A stretch of 64,000 bases of DNA from Streptomyces spirodelae (lineage in GTDB: Bacteria > Actinomycetota > Actinomycetes > Streptomycetales > Streptomycetaceae). The stretch lies in contig NZ_JAFFZN010000013.1 in NCBI RefSeq assembly GCF_017676385.1, forward strand, positions 62,001-126,000, given 5' to 3'. How positions within the stretch are numbered: the first letter of the stretch is position 1; each line of letters begins with the position of its first letter. Below the pieces are notes generated by a model, which saw only the letters and a program-made list of their open reading frames with translations, was not told the DNA's origin and made no database searches. Positions 41,431-51,458 of this stretch are shown here, piece after piece. Both the position numbers and the translations under genes were made by a program.

Positions 41431-41847
41431 ATGAGTGACCTGCTGGAACGGCTCCGCGATCGCGGTTGGCGGCTCACCGCACAGCGGCGAGTCGTCGCCG
41501 AGGTACTCGACGGTGACCATGTGCACTACACGGCCGACGAGGTCCACGCCCGCGCGGCGGACCGCCTGCCGGAGATCGCCCGTGCGACGGTCTACAACAC
41601 GCTGAGCGAGCTGGTCGCCCTCGGCGAAGTGCTGGAAGTCAGCACCGACGGCCGCGCCAAGCGCTACGACCCGAACGCGCGCCACACCCACCAGCATCTG
41701 GTCTGCTCCCGCTGCGGGACGATCCGGGACGTCCACCCGACGGGCGACCCGCTGGCGGCCCTGCCGGAGAACGAGCGCTACGGCTTCGCCATCGCCGAGG
41801 CCACCGTCACCTACCGGGGCGTCTGCCCGAACTGCAGCGGCTCCTGA
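41431..41847 (+). CDS. Fur-family (CatR/PerR-like) peroxide regulator
   Basis: A 138-residue metal-dependent repressor with an N-terminal winged HTH (RLTAQRRVVAEVLDG, RATVYNTLSELVALGEV) and a C-terminal domain with HTHQHLVC and zinc pairs C92-x2-C95 and C132-x2-C135. Divergence from catalase points to peroxide sensing in the CatR manner. It ends before a strong terminator. Confidence 0.92.
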   Translation: MSDLLERLRDRGWRLTAQRRVVAEVLDGDHVHYTADEVHARAADRLPEIARATVYNTLSELVALGEVLEVSTDGRAKRYDPNARHTHQHLVCSRCGTIRDVHPTGDPLAALPENERYGFAIAEATVTYRGVCPNCSGS

Positions 41848-41873
41848 GCCGCCGCCGGCCTCCGGCGGAACCG

Positions 41874-41911
41874 GAAAGGCCCGCACCCCCTGCACCGGGT
41901 GTGGGCCTTTC
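41874..41911 (+). terminator. Terminator after the Fur-family gene
   Basis: GAAAGGCCCGCACCC and GGGTGTGGGCCTTTC form a 15-bp stem with one wobble, loop of eight bases. Confidence 0.8.
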
Positions 41912-42016
41912 GCCGTACTACCTTCGCAGCGCTGTCGGCCCTTTCGCCGTGCTGCGGACTCTTTCGCTGCCGCTCGGCTGCGGTCCTGCCGATCGGCAAC
42001 TCTCCTGCCGAGACAC

Positions 42017-42052
42017 GACGAAGGCCCGGATTCGAAAATCCGAGCCTTCGTC
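42017..42052 (-). terminator. Terminator after the first initiator tRNA
   Basis: GACGAAGGC-CGGATT and AATCCG-GCCTTCGTC pair around TCGAA-type loop, seven bases after the tRNA 3' end on its strand. Confidence 0.78.
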
Positions 42053-42058
42053 ATTCAG

Positions 42059-42132
42059 TAGCGGGGACAGGATTTGAACCTGCGACCTCTGGGTTATGAG
42101 CCCAGCGAGCTACCGAGCTGCTCCACCCCGCG
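42059..42132 (-). tRNA. tRNA-Met (initiator, CAU), copy 1
   Basis: The minus strand folds as a 74-nt cloverleaf without encoded CCA: acceptor CGCGGGG/CCCCGCT, anticodon loop CTCATAA in a stem of three G-C pairs (GGG/CCC), and T arm with GGTTCAAATCC. The unpaired C1 opposite U72 and the three G-C pairs of the anticodon stem mark an initiator. An identical copy lies at 44282-44355. Confidence 0.96.
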
Positions 42133-42213
42133 CCGTTGTGTGCACAACTTTAACGCGCGTCGACGACCAGCGCAAATCGAGGTCGCAGGGGCGGGTGGGG
42201 CAGCGGTCGAGAC

Positions 42214-44112
42214 CTACGCCGTCAGTTCCGAGCGGAGCGCGTCGCGGAGCTTGGCGGCACGCTCGGCCACCTCGACCGGCCCCAGCTCCACGGCGCGGGC
42301 GCACCAGAACTGTCCCTCGTCCAGTTCGCCGCGGCGGGCGCTGATCAGGGCCAGCCGAAGCGCCGCCCTGCCGTGCCCCGCCTCGGCGGCACGGGTCCAC
42401 CACAGGGCCGCCTCCGGCTCGCTGCCCTCGCGGGCCAGCAGCAGCCCCAGGTTGAACGCACCGTTCGGGCTGCCCGCCTCGGCTGCGGCGCGGTACCAGC
42501 GTGCGGCGTCGACGACCTCTCCACGCGCCGCCGCGCACATCCCCAGCCGCACCTGTGCGCGGCGGTGGCCGTGCTCTGCCGCGCGCTCGTACCACTCCTC
42601 GTACTCGGGTCTGGCGCCGTCCGGGCGGCCGAGCCCGTGCTCCGAGCCCAGCTCGCCGGTGCCGCGCCGGGTGACCCGCTCCAGGAGCGCGCCCAGCCGG
42701 AAAGCGCCCTCGACGCTGCCGCCGCCCGCGGCGCAGCGCAGGTGCCGCTCCGCGGTGTGCAGTTCGCCCTCACGCAGCAGCGCGATGCCGACCTGCAGCG
42801 CGGCCTCCGCGTGGCCGGACGCTGCCGCGCGCTCGTACCACGCGCGCGCCGTGCGCTCGTTGCCTCGCCCCGCGTGCAGGATGCCGAGGTTGAAGGCGGC
42901 GTCCACGCTGCCCGCCTCGGCAGCCTTGGAGAACCACGGCTCGGCGCCCTGGGTGTCCCCGCGCTGCAGCAGCAGCACGGCAAGCGCGTTGGCGGCCTCC
43001 CGGTGCCCCGCGTAGGCGGCACGGCGGTACCACTGCTCGGCCTGGGCCGTGCGGCCCTGAGCGGCGCACAGCAGCCCCAGGTTGAAGGCACCGTTGTCGC
43101 AGCCCGCCTCCAGCGCGACGCGGTACCACCGCTCGGCGGCCTGCCGCTCGCCGCGGTCGGCGTGCAGCGCCCCCAGCGCGTTGGCCGCGTTGCCGTCACC
43201 GTTCTCGGCGGCGCGGCGCCACCACACGGCGGCGCTCTCCTCGTCGCCCGCGTCCCGCAGCAGGAAGCCCAGCGCGCAGGCGGCCCGCGCCTCACCGTCC
43301 TTGGCGGAGGTCAGGTACCACCGTCCGGCCTCCTTGAGTTCGCCGCGGCGCTCCAGGATGGCGCCGAGGCGCAGCGCCGCCCTGCGGTGACCGCGGGCTG
43401 CCGCCTGGCGGTACCAACGCTCGGCCTCCTCCTCGGCCTCGCGTCGGGCGGCGGTGCCGGACTCCCCTTTGCCGTCCGGCTCCTGGCCGCGCGCGCTCAC
43501 CAACTGCGCGACGCGGTACGCGGCTTCTCGGTGTCCGCGCTCGGCCGCGGCCCGGAACCACTCCTCGGCTCCGTCCTCGCCGTGGTGCTCCAGCAGGTCG
43601 GCGAGCGCGTAGGCGCCCAGCGCGTGGCCGGACTCGGCGGACTGGCGCAGCCAGTAGTGGGCGGCCGGTTCGTCGCCGCGCTCCCGGTGGTAGCGGCCCA
43701 ACGCGTGGGCAGCGGCCGCCGAGCCGGCGACGGCGGCGGTACGCCACCATCCTGCGGCCTCTTCCGGGTATCCCCGCTGATGCAGCAGCACCCCGAGGTT
43801 GTTGGCGGCCGCCCGGTCCCCCGCGGCGGTGGCGGCACGCAGATGCGGCTCGGCACCGTCCAGATCCCCCCGGCGCAGCAGTTGGGCGCCCAGCACGCTG
43901 TCGGCAGCGGCCTTGTCCGCCGTCGCCTTCGTGCTCATGTCCGCCGTTGTCCGTCCGACTGCCGGCATCCTTTCGACTGCTGCGGTCTTCGTGGCTGCTG
44001 CGGTCTGCGCTGTGAGCTGCGCTGCGCTCTGCTCGGTGTGCTCCTCCGTACTCAGGCCCGGACCGGGACGTACCGGGTCCGTCAGCCTTGCTTTCTCCCC
44101 CATAGGCTCCAT
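42214..44112 (-). CDS. Sel1-repeat (TPR-like) protein
   Basis: The 632-residue protein has a polar N-terminus of about 70 residues and then about 14 Sel1-like repeats of ~36 residues (pattern AxxWYRxAAExGHxxAAxxLGxLLxxRG). Such proteins scaffold complexes and several are linked to envelope or stress functions. No signal peptide or membrane segment is visible. Start ATG 44112 (MEPMGEKA) or ATG 44103 are equivalent. The gene lies between two identical initiator tRNA genes, all on the minus strand. Confidence 0.85.
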   Translation of the reverse strand: MEPMGEKARLTDPVRPGPGLSTEEHTEQSAAQLTAQTAAATKTAAVERMPAVGRTTADMSTKATADKAAADSVLGAQLLRRGDLDGAEPHLRAATAAGDRAAANNLGVLLHQRGYPEEAAGWWRTAAVAGSAAAAHALGRYHRERGDEPAAHYWLRQSAESGHALGAYALADLLEHHGEDGAEEWFRAAAERGHREAAYRVAQLVSARGQEPDGKGESGTAARREAEEEAERWYRQAAARGHRRAALRLGAILERRGELKEAGRWYLTSAKDGEARAACALGFLLRDAGDEESAAVWWRRAAENGDGNAANALGALHADRGERQAAERWYRVALEAGCDNGAFNLGLLCAAQGRTAQAEQWYRRAAYAGHREAANALAVLLLQRGDTQGAEPWFSKAAEAGSVDAAFNLGILHAGRGNERTARAWYERAAASGHAEAALQVGIALLREGELHTAERHLRCAAGGGSVEGAFRLGALLERVTRRGTGELGSEHGLGRPDGARPEYEEWYERAAEHGHRRAQVRLGMCAAARGEVVDAARWYRAAAEAGSPNGAFNLGLLLAREGSEPEAALWWTRAAEAGHGRAALRLALISARRGELDEGQFWCARAVELGPVEVAERAAKLRDALRSELTA

Positions 44113-44238
44113 CGTCGCACCACCTGCAACCCGCGTACACCTCGTATACCGCAGCCAGTGAGGTCACTTCAGAGGTTTGTCGACTTCCCGACGTAGAGAT
44201 ACTCCAAACCCCTGGGCCCGGTTGTCCCCCGCACAAGC

Positions 44239-44274
44239 GAAGAGGCCCGGAGTCTGTTGACTCCGAGCCTCTTC
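44239..44274 (-). terminator. Terminator after the second initiator tRNA
   Basis: GAAGAGGC-CGGAGT and ACTCCG-GCCTCTTC pair with a short loop, similar in form to the terminator of the first copy but different in sequence. Confidence 0.78.
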
Positions 44275-44281
44275 CCTTTAG

Positions 44282-44355
44282 TAGCGGGGACAGGATTTGA
44301 ACCTGCGACCTCTGGGTTATGAGCCCAGCGAGCTACCGAGCTGCTCCACCCCGCG
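44282..44355 (-). tRNA. tRNA-Met (initiator, CAU), copy 2
   Basis: This 74-nt gene is identical to copy 1 at every base, and the identity runs about 10 bases beyond the 5' end (CGCCGTTGTGT). It has the same CAU anticodon, G-C triplet and C1-U72 mismatch. Confidence 0.96.
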
Positions 44356-44402
44356 CCGTTGTGTGTACAACTCTACACCACGTCGCGGGGTGGTCTGACC
44401 CG

Positions 44403-47327
44403 CTACCCGTCGCCGCCGGACTCGTTCTTGTCCGAGGAGCCGTTCTTGCCGCCCGACCCGCTGCCCGCTCCGGCCTTCTGCTCGGCCTCGGCAGCCTTGC
44501 GCAGCGCCTCCTCCAGCGCGTCCTGCTGCTTGCCGTACTCCTCCCAGTCGCCCTTCTCGCGGGCCTTCTCGCTCTTGTCCCACGCGGACTGGGCGTCCTG
44601 CAGGGCCTCCTTGACCGAGGAGTCGGACGGCGTCTTCTCCTTGTCCTGATCCTGGTCCCCCGGCCCGGTCCGCTCACCGCCCTCGTCCCGGCCCTCGGTG
44701 TCGAAGACCTTGTTGAGCGCCTGGTCGAGACTGTCCTCGAAGGCGATGCGCTCGTTGTAGGCGACGAGCACCTTGCGCATCCGTGGGTAGTTGGTACCGG
44801 CACCGCGGACGTAGACCGGTTCCACGTAGAGCAGTCCGCCCTCCAGTGGCACGGTCAGCAGATTGCCGTACTCGACCTCGGAGTCACCCCTTTTGAGGAT
44901 GTTGATCTTGTCCGCGATCACCGGATCGGAGTTGAACTTGCTCTGCACCTGCGAGGGGCCGGCCACCGTCGTGTTGGGCGGCAGTCTCAGGATTCTGATC
45001 TTCCCGTAGTCGCCACTGCGCGCTTCCGCGTCCACGGCCATGAAGGCACCCAGCGTCTCGCGCTTGTTCGGGTTGAACGTCGTCGTGAGCTGGAACTGCT
45101 GGGACTTCTGGTCCGGCATCTTCATGCTCAGGTAGTACGGCGGCACCGCGTTGCCCTTGTGCGTCGGGTCGTCCGGTACCTGCCAGCGCTCACTGCCGCT
45201 GTAGAACTGCGACGGCGAGGTCACGTGGTAGGTCTGGAGCAGATCCCGCTGCACCTTGAACAGGTCCTGCGGGTAGCGCAGGTGATCCATCAGATCGCCG
45301 CTGATGGCGCTCTTGGGCTTCACCGTGTCGGGGAACGCCTTCATCCACGTCTTCAGCACCGGGTCCTTCTTGTCCCACTGGTACATGTCGACCTTGCCGG
45401 TGTAGGCGTCCACCGTCGCCTTGACCGAGTTGCGGATGTAGTTGACGCGGTTCTGCTGCGCGACCACCGAACGCTGCCCGTCCGTCAGCGAGTCCTGCGT
45501 GGTGTCACCCAGGGTCGTACGCGACGAGTAGGGGTAGCCGTTGGAGGTGGTGTAGGCGTCGACGATCCACTTGATGCGGCCGTCGACGACCGCAGGGTAC
45601 GGGTCACCGTCGATGGTCAGCCAGGGTGCGACCGCCTCGACACGCTCCTTGGGGGTGCGGTTGTACAGAATCCGCGAACCCTCGCCGATCGCCCCCGAGT
45701 AGAGGATCTGCGGCTCGTTGAAGTTGACCGCGTAGGCGGCCCGGTTGACCGGGTTGGAGAGGTTGACGCCGCTGTCGGCCTTGTAGGTGTAGGTCTTCTC
45801 CCCGTTGTCGTCGGCGTAGTCGAGCTCCTTCTGCGGCCCGCCGACGATGGAGTACTGCGTCGTCTTCTCGCCGTAGTAGATCCGGCCCTGGTACTTGCCC
45901 AGGTTGCCCTCGGGCGGCAGGTCCTTCTCGGTGAAGGCCGGGGAGCCGTCCTTGTCCACGGAGGTGCCCTTGGCGGCGACCATCCCGAAGCCGTGCGTGT
46001 ACTTGAAGTGCTCGTTGATCCAGTTCTTCTCCGGGATACCGCTGGTGTTGATCTCCCGGAGGCCGACGACGGTGTCCTGCTCCTTGCCGTCCTGCTTGTA
46101 GCGGTCCACATCCAGCGTCGCCGGGAACTGGTAGTACCCGCGCACCTGCTGCTTCTGCTGGAAGGTCGGGGAGACGACGTTCGGGTCCAGCAGGCGCATG
46201 CTCGCGGTGGTGTCGGCCGCGTCCCTGAGCTTTTCGTTGTCCGCCTTGCTGGTGCCCGAGTAGTCGCGCACCTCGGAGTCGTCGATGTCGTACGCCTTGC
46301 GCGTCGCCTCGATGTTCTTCTTGATGTACGGCGTCTCCTTGGCCTGCTCGTTCGGCGCGACCTGGAACTTCTGCACCAGCGCCGGGTAGAGCCCGCCGAT
46401 GAGGATGGCCGAGAGCACCATCAGACCGAAGCCGATCACCGGGAGCTGCCAGGTGCGCCGCCAGATGGTGGCGAAGAACAGCAGCGCACAGATGATGGCG
46501 ATGATGAACAGGATCGTCTTCGCCGGCAGGTAGGCATTGGCGTCGACGTACTTGAGGCCCGTCCAGCTGTCGGTCGACTTGAAGTCACCCGACTTGACCG
46601 CCAGCCCGTACCTGTCCAGCCAGTAGGCCACCGCCTTCAGCGCCACGAAGAGGCCCAGCAGCACCGACAGGTGGCCGGTCGCCTGCGCCGTCGCCCGTGC
46701 GCCCGGGGTCGTCACCCGCAGCCCGCCGTAGAGGTAGTGCACCAGCGCGGCGGCCAGCAGCGAGAGGATCGCCGCCGCGAAGCCGAAGCTCAGCAGGAAG
46801 CGGTAGAAGGGCAGGTCGAAGGCGTAGAACGAGATGTCCTTGTGGAACTGCGGATCCTTGGAGCCGAACGGGACACCGTTCACCCACATCAGCCAGGTGC
46901 GCCACTGGCCCGCGGCGGAGGCACCGGAGATCAGCCCGACCAGGGCGGTGATCCCCAGCAGCACCCACTTCTTGTAGGGGGCCAGCGCCATGCGGTAGCG
47001 GTCGAGGCTCTGCTGCTCCAGTGACATGGCGCTCAGCGGCGGACGCAGCCGGTGGGCCAGCCAGATGTTGAAGCCGACGGCCACAGCCATCAGCAGACCG
47101 AAGACCGCGAACAAGCCGGTCTTCGTCCAGAGAGTCTTGGTGAAGACCGAGCTGTAGTCGACGGAGCGATACCACAGCCAGTCCGTCCAGAACCCGGAGA
47201 ACATGACGAAGAGCATCGCCAGAACGACCAGCACGCCCGCTGTCATCAACAGCGTCCGGGCACGCCGGGAGGGCCGGCCCACTCTGATCCGTGGCCCGGA
47301 GGGGCCCCCTGAGCCCCGGTCCGGCAT
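44403..47327 (-). CDS. UPF0182-family large membrane protein
   Basis: The 974-residue protein has about seven hydrophobic segments in the first ~330 residues (ARTLLMTAGVLVVLAMLFVMF, then FWTDWLWYRSV) and a large extracytoplasmic region of about 560 residues with YTHGFGMVAAKG and LTTTFNPNKRETLGAF. The tail is Lys/Glu/Gly-rich. This is the UPF0182 (COG1615) family of actinobacteria and cyanobacteria; the role is unknown. ATG 47327 (MPDRGSGG) is preferred to a GTG at 47348. Confidence 0.9.
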   Translation of the reverse strand: MPDRGSGGPSGPRIRVGRPSRRARTLLMTAGVLVVLAMLFVMFSGFWTDWLWYRSVDYSSVFTKTLWTKTGLFAVFGLLMAVAVGFNIWLAHRLRPPLSAMSLEQQSLDRYRMALAPYKKWVLLGITALVGLISGASAAGQWRTWLMWVNGVPFGSKDPQFHKDISFYAFDLPFYRFLLSFGFAAAILSLLAAALVHYLYGGLRVTTPGARATAQATGHLSVLLGLFVALKAVAYWLDRYGLAVKSGDFKSTDSWTGLKYVDANAYLPAKTILFIIAIICALLFFATIWRRTWQLPVIGFGLMVLSAILIGGLYPALVQKFQVAPNEQAKETPYIKKNIEATRKAYDIDDSEVRDYSGTSKADNEKLRDAADTTASMRLLDPNVVSPTFQQKQQVRGYYQFPATLDVDRYKQDGKEQDTVVGLREINTSGIPEKNWINEHFKYTHGFGMVAAKGTSVDKDGSPAFTEKDLPPEGNLGKYQGRIYYGEKTTQYSIVGGPQKELDYADDNGEKTYTYKADSGVNLSNPVNRAAYAVNFNEPQILYSGAIGEGSRILYNRTPKERVEAVAPWLTIDGDPYPAVVDGRIKWIVDAYTTSNGYPYSSRTTLGDTTQDSLTDGQRSVVAQQNRVNYIRNSVKATVDAYTGKVDMYQWDKKDPVLKTWMKAFPDTVKPKSAISGDLMDHLRYPQDLFKVQRDLLQTYHVTSPSQFYSGSERWQVPDDPTHKGNAVPPYYLSMKMPDQKSQQFQLTTTFNPNKRETLGAFMAVDAEARSGDYGKIRILRLPPNTTVAGPSQVQSKFNSDPVIADKINILKRGDSEVEYGNLLTVPLEGGLLYVEPVYVRGAGTNYPRMRKVLVAYNERIAFEDSLDQALNKVFDTEGRDEGGERTGPGDQDQDKEKTPSDSSVKEALQDAQSAWDKSEKAREKGDWEEYGKQQDALEEALRKAAEAEQKAGAGSGSGGKNGSSDKNESGGDG

Positions 47328-47483
47328 CTGGAAAGCCAAGGTGCGCACCTCAAAGATTCGCAGTTTATGAAGCGATGAAGCTGGGCCCGCATCGTAAGGC
47401 CCATCTAGGCAACTTACTCAAGCTTTACCCAGTTCCCGTTTCCGGGGTCCGAGTCAGGATTTCCGGAGCGGAGACGGCACGAT

Positions 47484-48056
47484 ATGGGCATGGACAACCT
47501 CTCTTCCGAGGGCACACCCCTCGCCTCCGGCCCGCTGACCCGCGCGGTACTGGAGATCGACGAGTACGCCTCCGGGCTCGGCTGGGACCAGCCCGCGCGG
47601 CTCTTCGCCCTGGTGAACACCGAACGGCTGCGGACGCAGGAGCCGGGCCTGGCGGGTCAGCTCGGCCTCGACCAGCAGGCGCCCGGGGAGGGGGGAACCT
47701 CCTTCACCCCCGTCGAGCAGGACGAGATCCCCTCAAGCACGCCGCTGGACGAATTCCTGGGCACCATCGCCTGGCCCGAGGCCGTCGACGGCTGCGCGGT
47801 CACCGTGGAGCGGCTGATGCTGCCGCCGTCGGCCGAGGCCACCGTGCCGGACGACCTGGACGAGGAGCAGCTGGCCCGCTGGGTCGCCGAGCACCCGGAG
47901 CGCAGCGAGGTACGGATGACGGTGGCCGTCCTGCGGGACGGTGAGCGGGAGTCGGCGCTACGGCTGCGGGAGAAGGACTCCCCCACCGAGGTGCTCACCG
48001 GCGCCGACCTGGTGCCCGGCCTGGCGGAGGCACTGGCCGCCACGTTCGAGGAGTAG
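47484..48056 (+). CDS. PPA1309-family protein
   Basis: The 190-residue acidic protein has PLTRAVLEIDEYASGLGWDQPARLFALV near the N-terminus and SSTPLDEFLGTIAWPEAVDGCAV in the middle, the features of the actinobacterial PPA1309 family. No catalytic motif is recognised. It is divergent from the UPF0182 gene and convergent with the PDZ protease; this trio is conserved in order in many actinobacteria (recollection). Confidence 0.82.
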   Translation: MGMDNLSSEGTPLASGPLTRAVLEIDEYASGLGWDQPARLFALVNTERLRTQEPGLAGQLGLDQQAPGEGGTSFTPVEQDEIPSSTPLDEFLGTIAWPEAVDGCAVTVERLMLPPSAEATVPDDLDEEQLARWVAEHPERSEVRMTVAVLRDGERESALRLREKDSPTEVLTGADLVPGLAEALAATFEE

Positions 48057-48088
48057 ATACGTCGCCCCTGGCGGGCGGGGAGAGCCGC

Positions 48089-49204
48089 TCAGTGCGCCTT
48101 GCACTGGGTGAGCTCGTCCGTCCTGCCGGTGCGGATCTTCTTCAGGGAGCCGAGCGCGTCCTTGATGGAGGAGGTCTTCACCAGGGTCAGACCGTCGGGC
48201 TTGTCCGCGGCGGCCGCGGCACAGTTGCCCGCGGGGGTGAGGAAGTACCGGGCACCCTTGTTGCGCGCTCCCACGGTCTTCATCTGGATGCCGCCGATCT
48301 CGCCGACCCTTCCCTGGTCGTCGATGGTGCCGGTGCCGGCGACGAACTTCCCGCCGGTCAGGTCGGTGCGAGTGAGCTTGTCGACGATGCCCAGCGCGAA
48401 CATCAGCCCGGCGCTGGGACCGCCGATGTCGGCGAGCTTGATGTCGATGTCGAACGGGAAGGTGTGCCCGACCGCCGGCTGGATGCCCACGACCGCGCGA
48501 CCGTCGTCGGGGGCCTTCCTGGTGCCGACGGTGACCTTCTTCGCGTCGTCGGCGGGCGGCTTCTTGCCCTGCTTCTGGGCGGCCTTCGCCTTGGCCGCCG
48601 GGATCACCGTGAAGGTGACCTTCTCGCCCGGCTTGTGCTGCGTCACCACCTTGCCGACGCCCTCCGCCTTGCTGACCGGGATGCCGTCGACCGCCGTGAT
48701 GACGTCTCCGGCGTGCAGCCGGTGGTGGGCGGGCGCGCCCTTCTCGACGGAGCCGACGATGACATGGGTGGAGAAGGGGATGTGGAGCTCCCGGAGCGCG
48801 GCGGCCTTGGCGCTCTCCTGTGAGGCGGAGAACTCCTCGGCGTTCTCCTGGTCGACCTCCTTGGCCGACTTGTCGTCCGGGTAGAGCGTCTCGTGCGGGA
48901 CGACCAGGCTGTCGTGCCGCACCCAGCCGGACAGCGCCCCGAAGAGCGTCATCCGGTACTCGGAGCCGGTGACGCGGACGGTCGTCATGTTCAGATGCCC
49001 GGAGGTGTCGTACTCCTTCGGCCGGCCCTTGCGACCAGGTTTCTGTTCGACGCTGAGCACGGGATCGCCGTCGTGCGAACCCAGGGTGTTCACCGTCGGG
49101 CCCGGCGACATCTCGGCGTAGGGCACATTGAGCAGTGCTCCGACGCAGAACATCGTTATGAGCAGCAGCGCAGAGGTAAGCAGGGTCGCGGTGCGGCGAG
49201 GCAT
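48089..49204 (-). CDS. Membrane-anchored PDZ/Lon-like (S16) serine protease, YlbL type
   Basis: The 371-residue protein has an N-terminal membrane anchor (residues about 8-27), a PDZ domain around 130-205 (HVIVGSVEKGAPAHHRLHAGDVI), and a C-terminal S16 domain with the catalytic Ser264 (IGGPSAGLMFAL) and Lys309 (GIQMKTVGARNKGA). Homologues degrade proteins outside the membrane; B. subtilis YlbL is similar. Confidence 0.92.
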   Translation of the reverse strand: MPRRTATLLTSALLLITMFCVGALLNVPYAEMSPGPTVNTLGSHDGDPVLSVEQKPGRKGRPKEYDTSGHLNMTTVRVTGSEYRMTLFGALSGWVRHDSLVVPHETLYPDDKSAKEVDQENAEEFSASQESAKAAALRELHIPFSTHVIVGSVEKGAPAHHRLHAGDVITAVDGIPVSKAEGVGKVVTQHKPGEKVTFTVIPAAKAKAAQKQGKKPPADDAKKVTVGTRKAPDDGRAVVGIQPAVGHTFPFDIDIKLADIGGPSAGLMFALGIVDKLTRTDLTGGKFVAGTGTIDDQGRVGEIGGIQMKTVGARNKGARYFLTPAGNCAAAAADKPDGLTLVKTSSIKDALGSLKKIRTGRTDELTQCKAH

Positions 49205-49229
49205 GGCACGACAGTACGGGAAGGGTCTG

Positions 49230-49523
49230 TCAGCCTGCTTCCCGGGCCGGTCCGTCCGGGGAGGCGGGGGCCGAAGCGCCTACGGAGGCGAGCTCGGCTT
49301 CCCGCCGCCGGCCGCTGCGCCACCGGGCGCCCCGGCGGGCTCGGGCCCCGTCCGCGCCGTCGTCCTCGGCGCTGGAGCGTTCCATGGCGGCACGGAACCG
49401 CTCGTATCCGGCGACGCCCACGGCGTCGGGTGTCTTGGCACGGCGCCGTCCGACCCAGCTCCCCCACAGGCTCGCGGCAACAGCGGCGACCAACGGAATC
49501 AGCAACCAGGCGAGAGCCGCCAT
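49230..49523 (-). CDS. Small single-span membrane protein
   Basis: A 97-residue protein with one N-terminal membrane segment (MAALAWLLIPLVAAVAASLW) and a basic, polar remainder. ATG 49523 follows GGGAGGTTCCAG. It lies 25 bp upstream of the PDZ protease on the same strand, so the two may be cotranscribed. No family is recognised. Confidence 0.75.
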   Translation of the reverse strand: MAALAWLLIPLVAAVAASLWGSWVGRRRAKTPDAVGVAGYERFRAAMERSSAEDDGADGARARRGARWRSGRRREAELASVGASAPASPDGPAREAG

Positions 49524-49738
49524 CTGGAACCTCCCGACCCCTCGTAGGTGCCTCCCGGGCACACGGCCCGGCGACCGGCAGACCGGCCGATGAGCAGATT
49601 AACCGTCGGTGTCTCAACGGTCCGGTCCGCGCACCGGTTACGCAACCGGAGCGAGCCGCACCCGGCTGCGCGGCCGCCGTCAGTCGAACGGCTCCGGGTG
49701 GTCGAGGGTTCCGCTGGGGTCCGAAGGGCCGGTGCGGG

Positions 49739-50236
<498 letters not shown>

Positions 50237-50357
50237 GCCGGTCATGCTGCCCTACCTGCCCCGAATCCGGAACACCTGTCCGCTGCGCCGGGGACGGTCC
50301 CCGGGCGCGGGCCCAGGGGCGTCCGGCGCGGCTCGCGGGGTGCGCCGGGGACGGCGC

Positions 50358-51458
50358 TCACAGTCCGCGCCGCTTGCGTGCCCTGCGCACCAGTGCGGCG
50401 GTGCCCAGCAGGGCGACGGTGGCGCCCGCGGCTCCGGCTGCTGTCGCCGCCTCGGTGCGGCCCAGTCGCCGCCCGGCGACCGTATGCCGGCCGGAGACCT
50501 CCTCCAGGAGCGCGGCGAGGACCTCCTCGTTCGTCCAGCGGGGCCGCCACCCCGCGTCGTGCAGCCTGCTGCCGCTGACGACCCAGGGGTACATGGTGTA
50601 GGCGAGGTCGGCGGCGGGGGACGGGGTCAGCCCCAGGCGGTGCAGCCGCGAGGCCGCACCCAGCGCGACGCTGGAGGGCAGCTCCATCCGCCGCATGCCG
50701 GTGAGCTGCTCGACCTCCTCCTGCTCGAGCCAGCCGTCGCAGCCGACCACCATCTCGCCCTCGACCCGCTCCAGCGCGGCGTACTCCAGCGCGGTCACCA
50801 GGTCCTCGACGTGGCAGAACTGCCAGCAGGGGCGCGATCCGGCGACCACCAGGAGCCGTGGCGACTCGAAGTGCCGGGTGAGCGTCGTGTCCGTACCCGC
50901 GCCGACCAGCACGGTGGGGCGCACGACGGTGACGTTGAGACCGGGGTGTGCGCGGGGAGCGCGGCGGGCCAGGCGCTCGATCTCCAGCAGGTCGCCAACG
51001 CCGGTCGCGTCCGCTGTGGCGCGCAGCTCGGCGTCCTCCGACAGCGGTACGTCGTTGTCCTGGAGCGCTCCGTAGACCATCGCCGAGGTGCACAGCACCA
51101 CCCTGCGCACACCGGCCGCGGCGGCAGCCGTCAGCACGGTCTGGGTGCCGCGCACGTTGTAGGCGGTGCGGGCCGCCGCCTCCGTCTCCAGATCGAGGTC
51201 GAGCGCGAGGTGGACCACCACGTCGACCGGGTCGCCGTCGCCGCGCAGCCGGTCGGCGATGGCCGGGTCGCGCACGTCCAGGGTGTGCCACTGGGCCTCG
51301 GACACCTCACCGCGGCGCTCGTCCAGGGCGATGACCTGCTTGATCTCCTCGGAGGCCGCGAGCCGCTCGGTGAGCAGCGCGCCGACCCCCGTGGCGGCGC
51401 CGGTGACAGCGACGGTCGGGGTTCGCGCTGCGCGAACGTGGGACTCGGAGGAACTCAC
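50358..51458 (-). CDS. NAD-dependent epimerase/SDR-family protein with C-terminal anchor
   Basis: The 366-residue protein has an extended-SDR Rossmann fold: TGAATGVGALLTERL, VVVHLALDLD, and STSAMVYG-type CTSAMVYGA; the usual YxxxK is not clear (the matching stretch reads VGDLLEIERL), so catalysis may be lost. A hydrophobic C-terminus (AAGAAGATVALLGTAALV) ends in basic residues, like a membrane tail. Divergent from the DUF2342 gene. Confidence 0.85.
   Translation of the reverse strand: MSSSESHVRAARTPTVAVTGAATGVGALLTERLAASEEIKQVIALDERRGEVSEAQWHTLDVRDPAIADRLRGDGDPVDVVVHLALDLDLETEAAARTAYNVRGTQTVLTAAAAAGVRRVVLCTSAMVYGALQDNDVPLSEDAELRATADATGVGDLLEIERLARRAPRAHPGLNVTVVRPTVLVGAGTDTTLTRHFESPRLLVVAGSRPCWQFCHVEDLVTALEYAALERVEGEMVVGCDGWLEQEEVEQLTGMRRMELPSSVALGAASRLHRLGLTPSPAADLAYTMYPWVVSGSRLHDAGWRPRWTNEEVLAALLEEVSGRHTVAGRRLGRTEAATAAGAAGATVALLGTAALVRRARKRRGL

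Noticed and set aside
42059..42132. tRNA gene as attachment site of a mobile element
   Set aside because: No tyrosine integrase or partial tRNA copy is near; both tRNA copies are complete.
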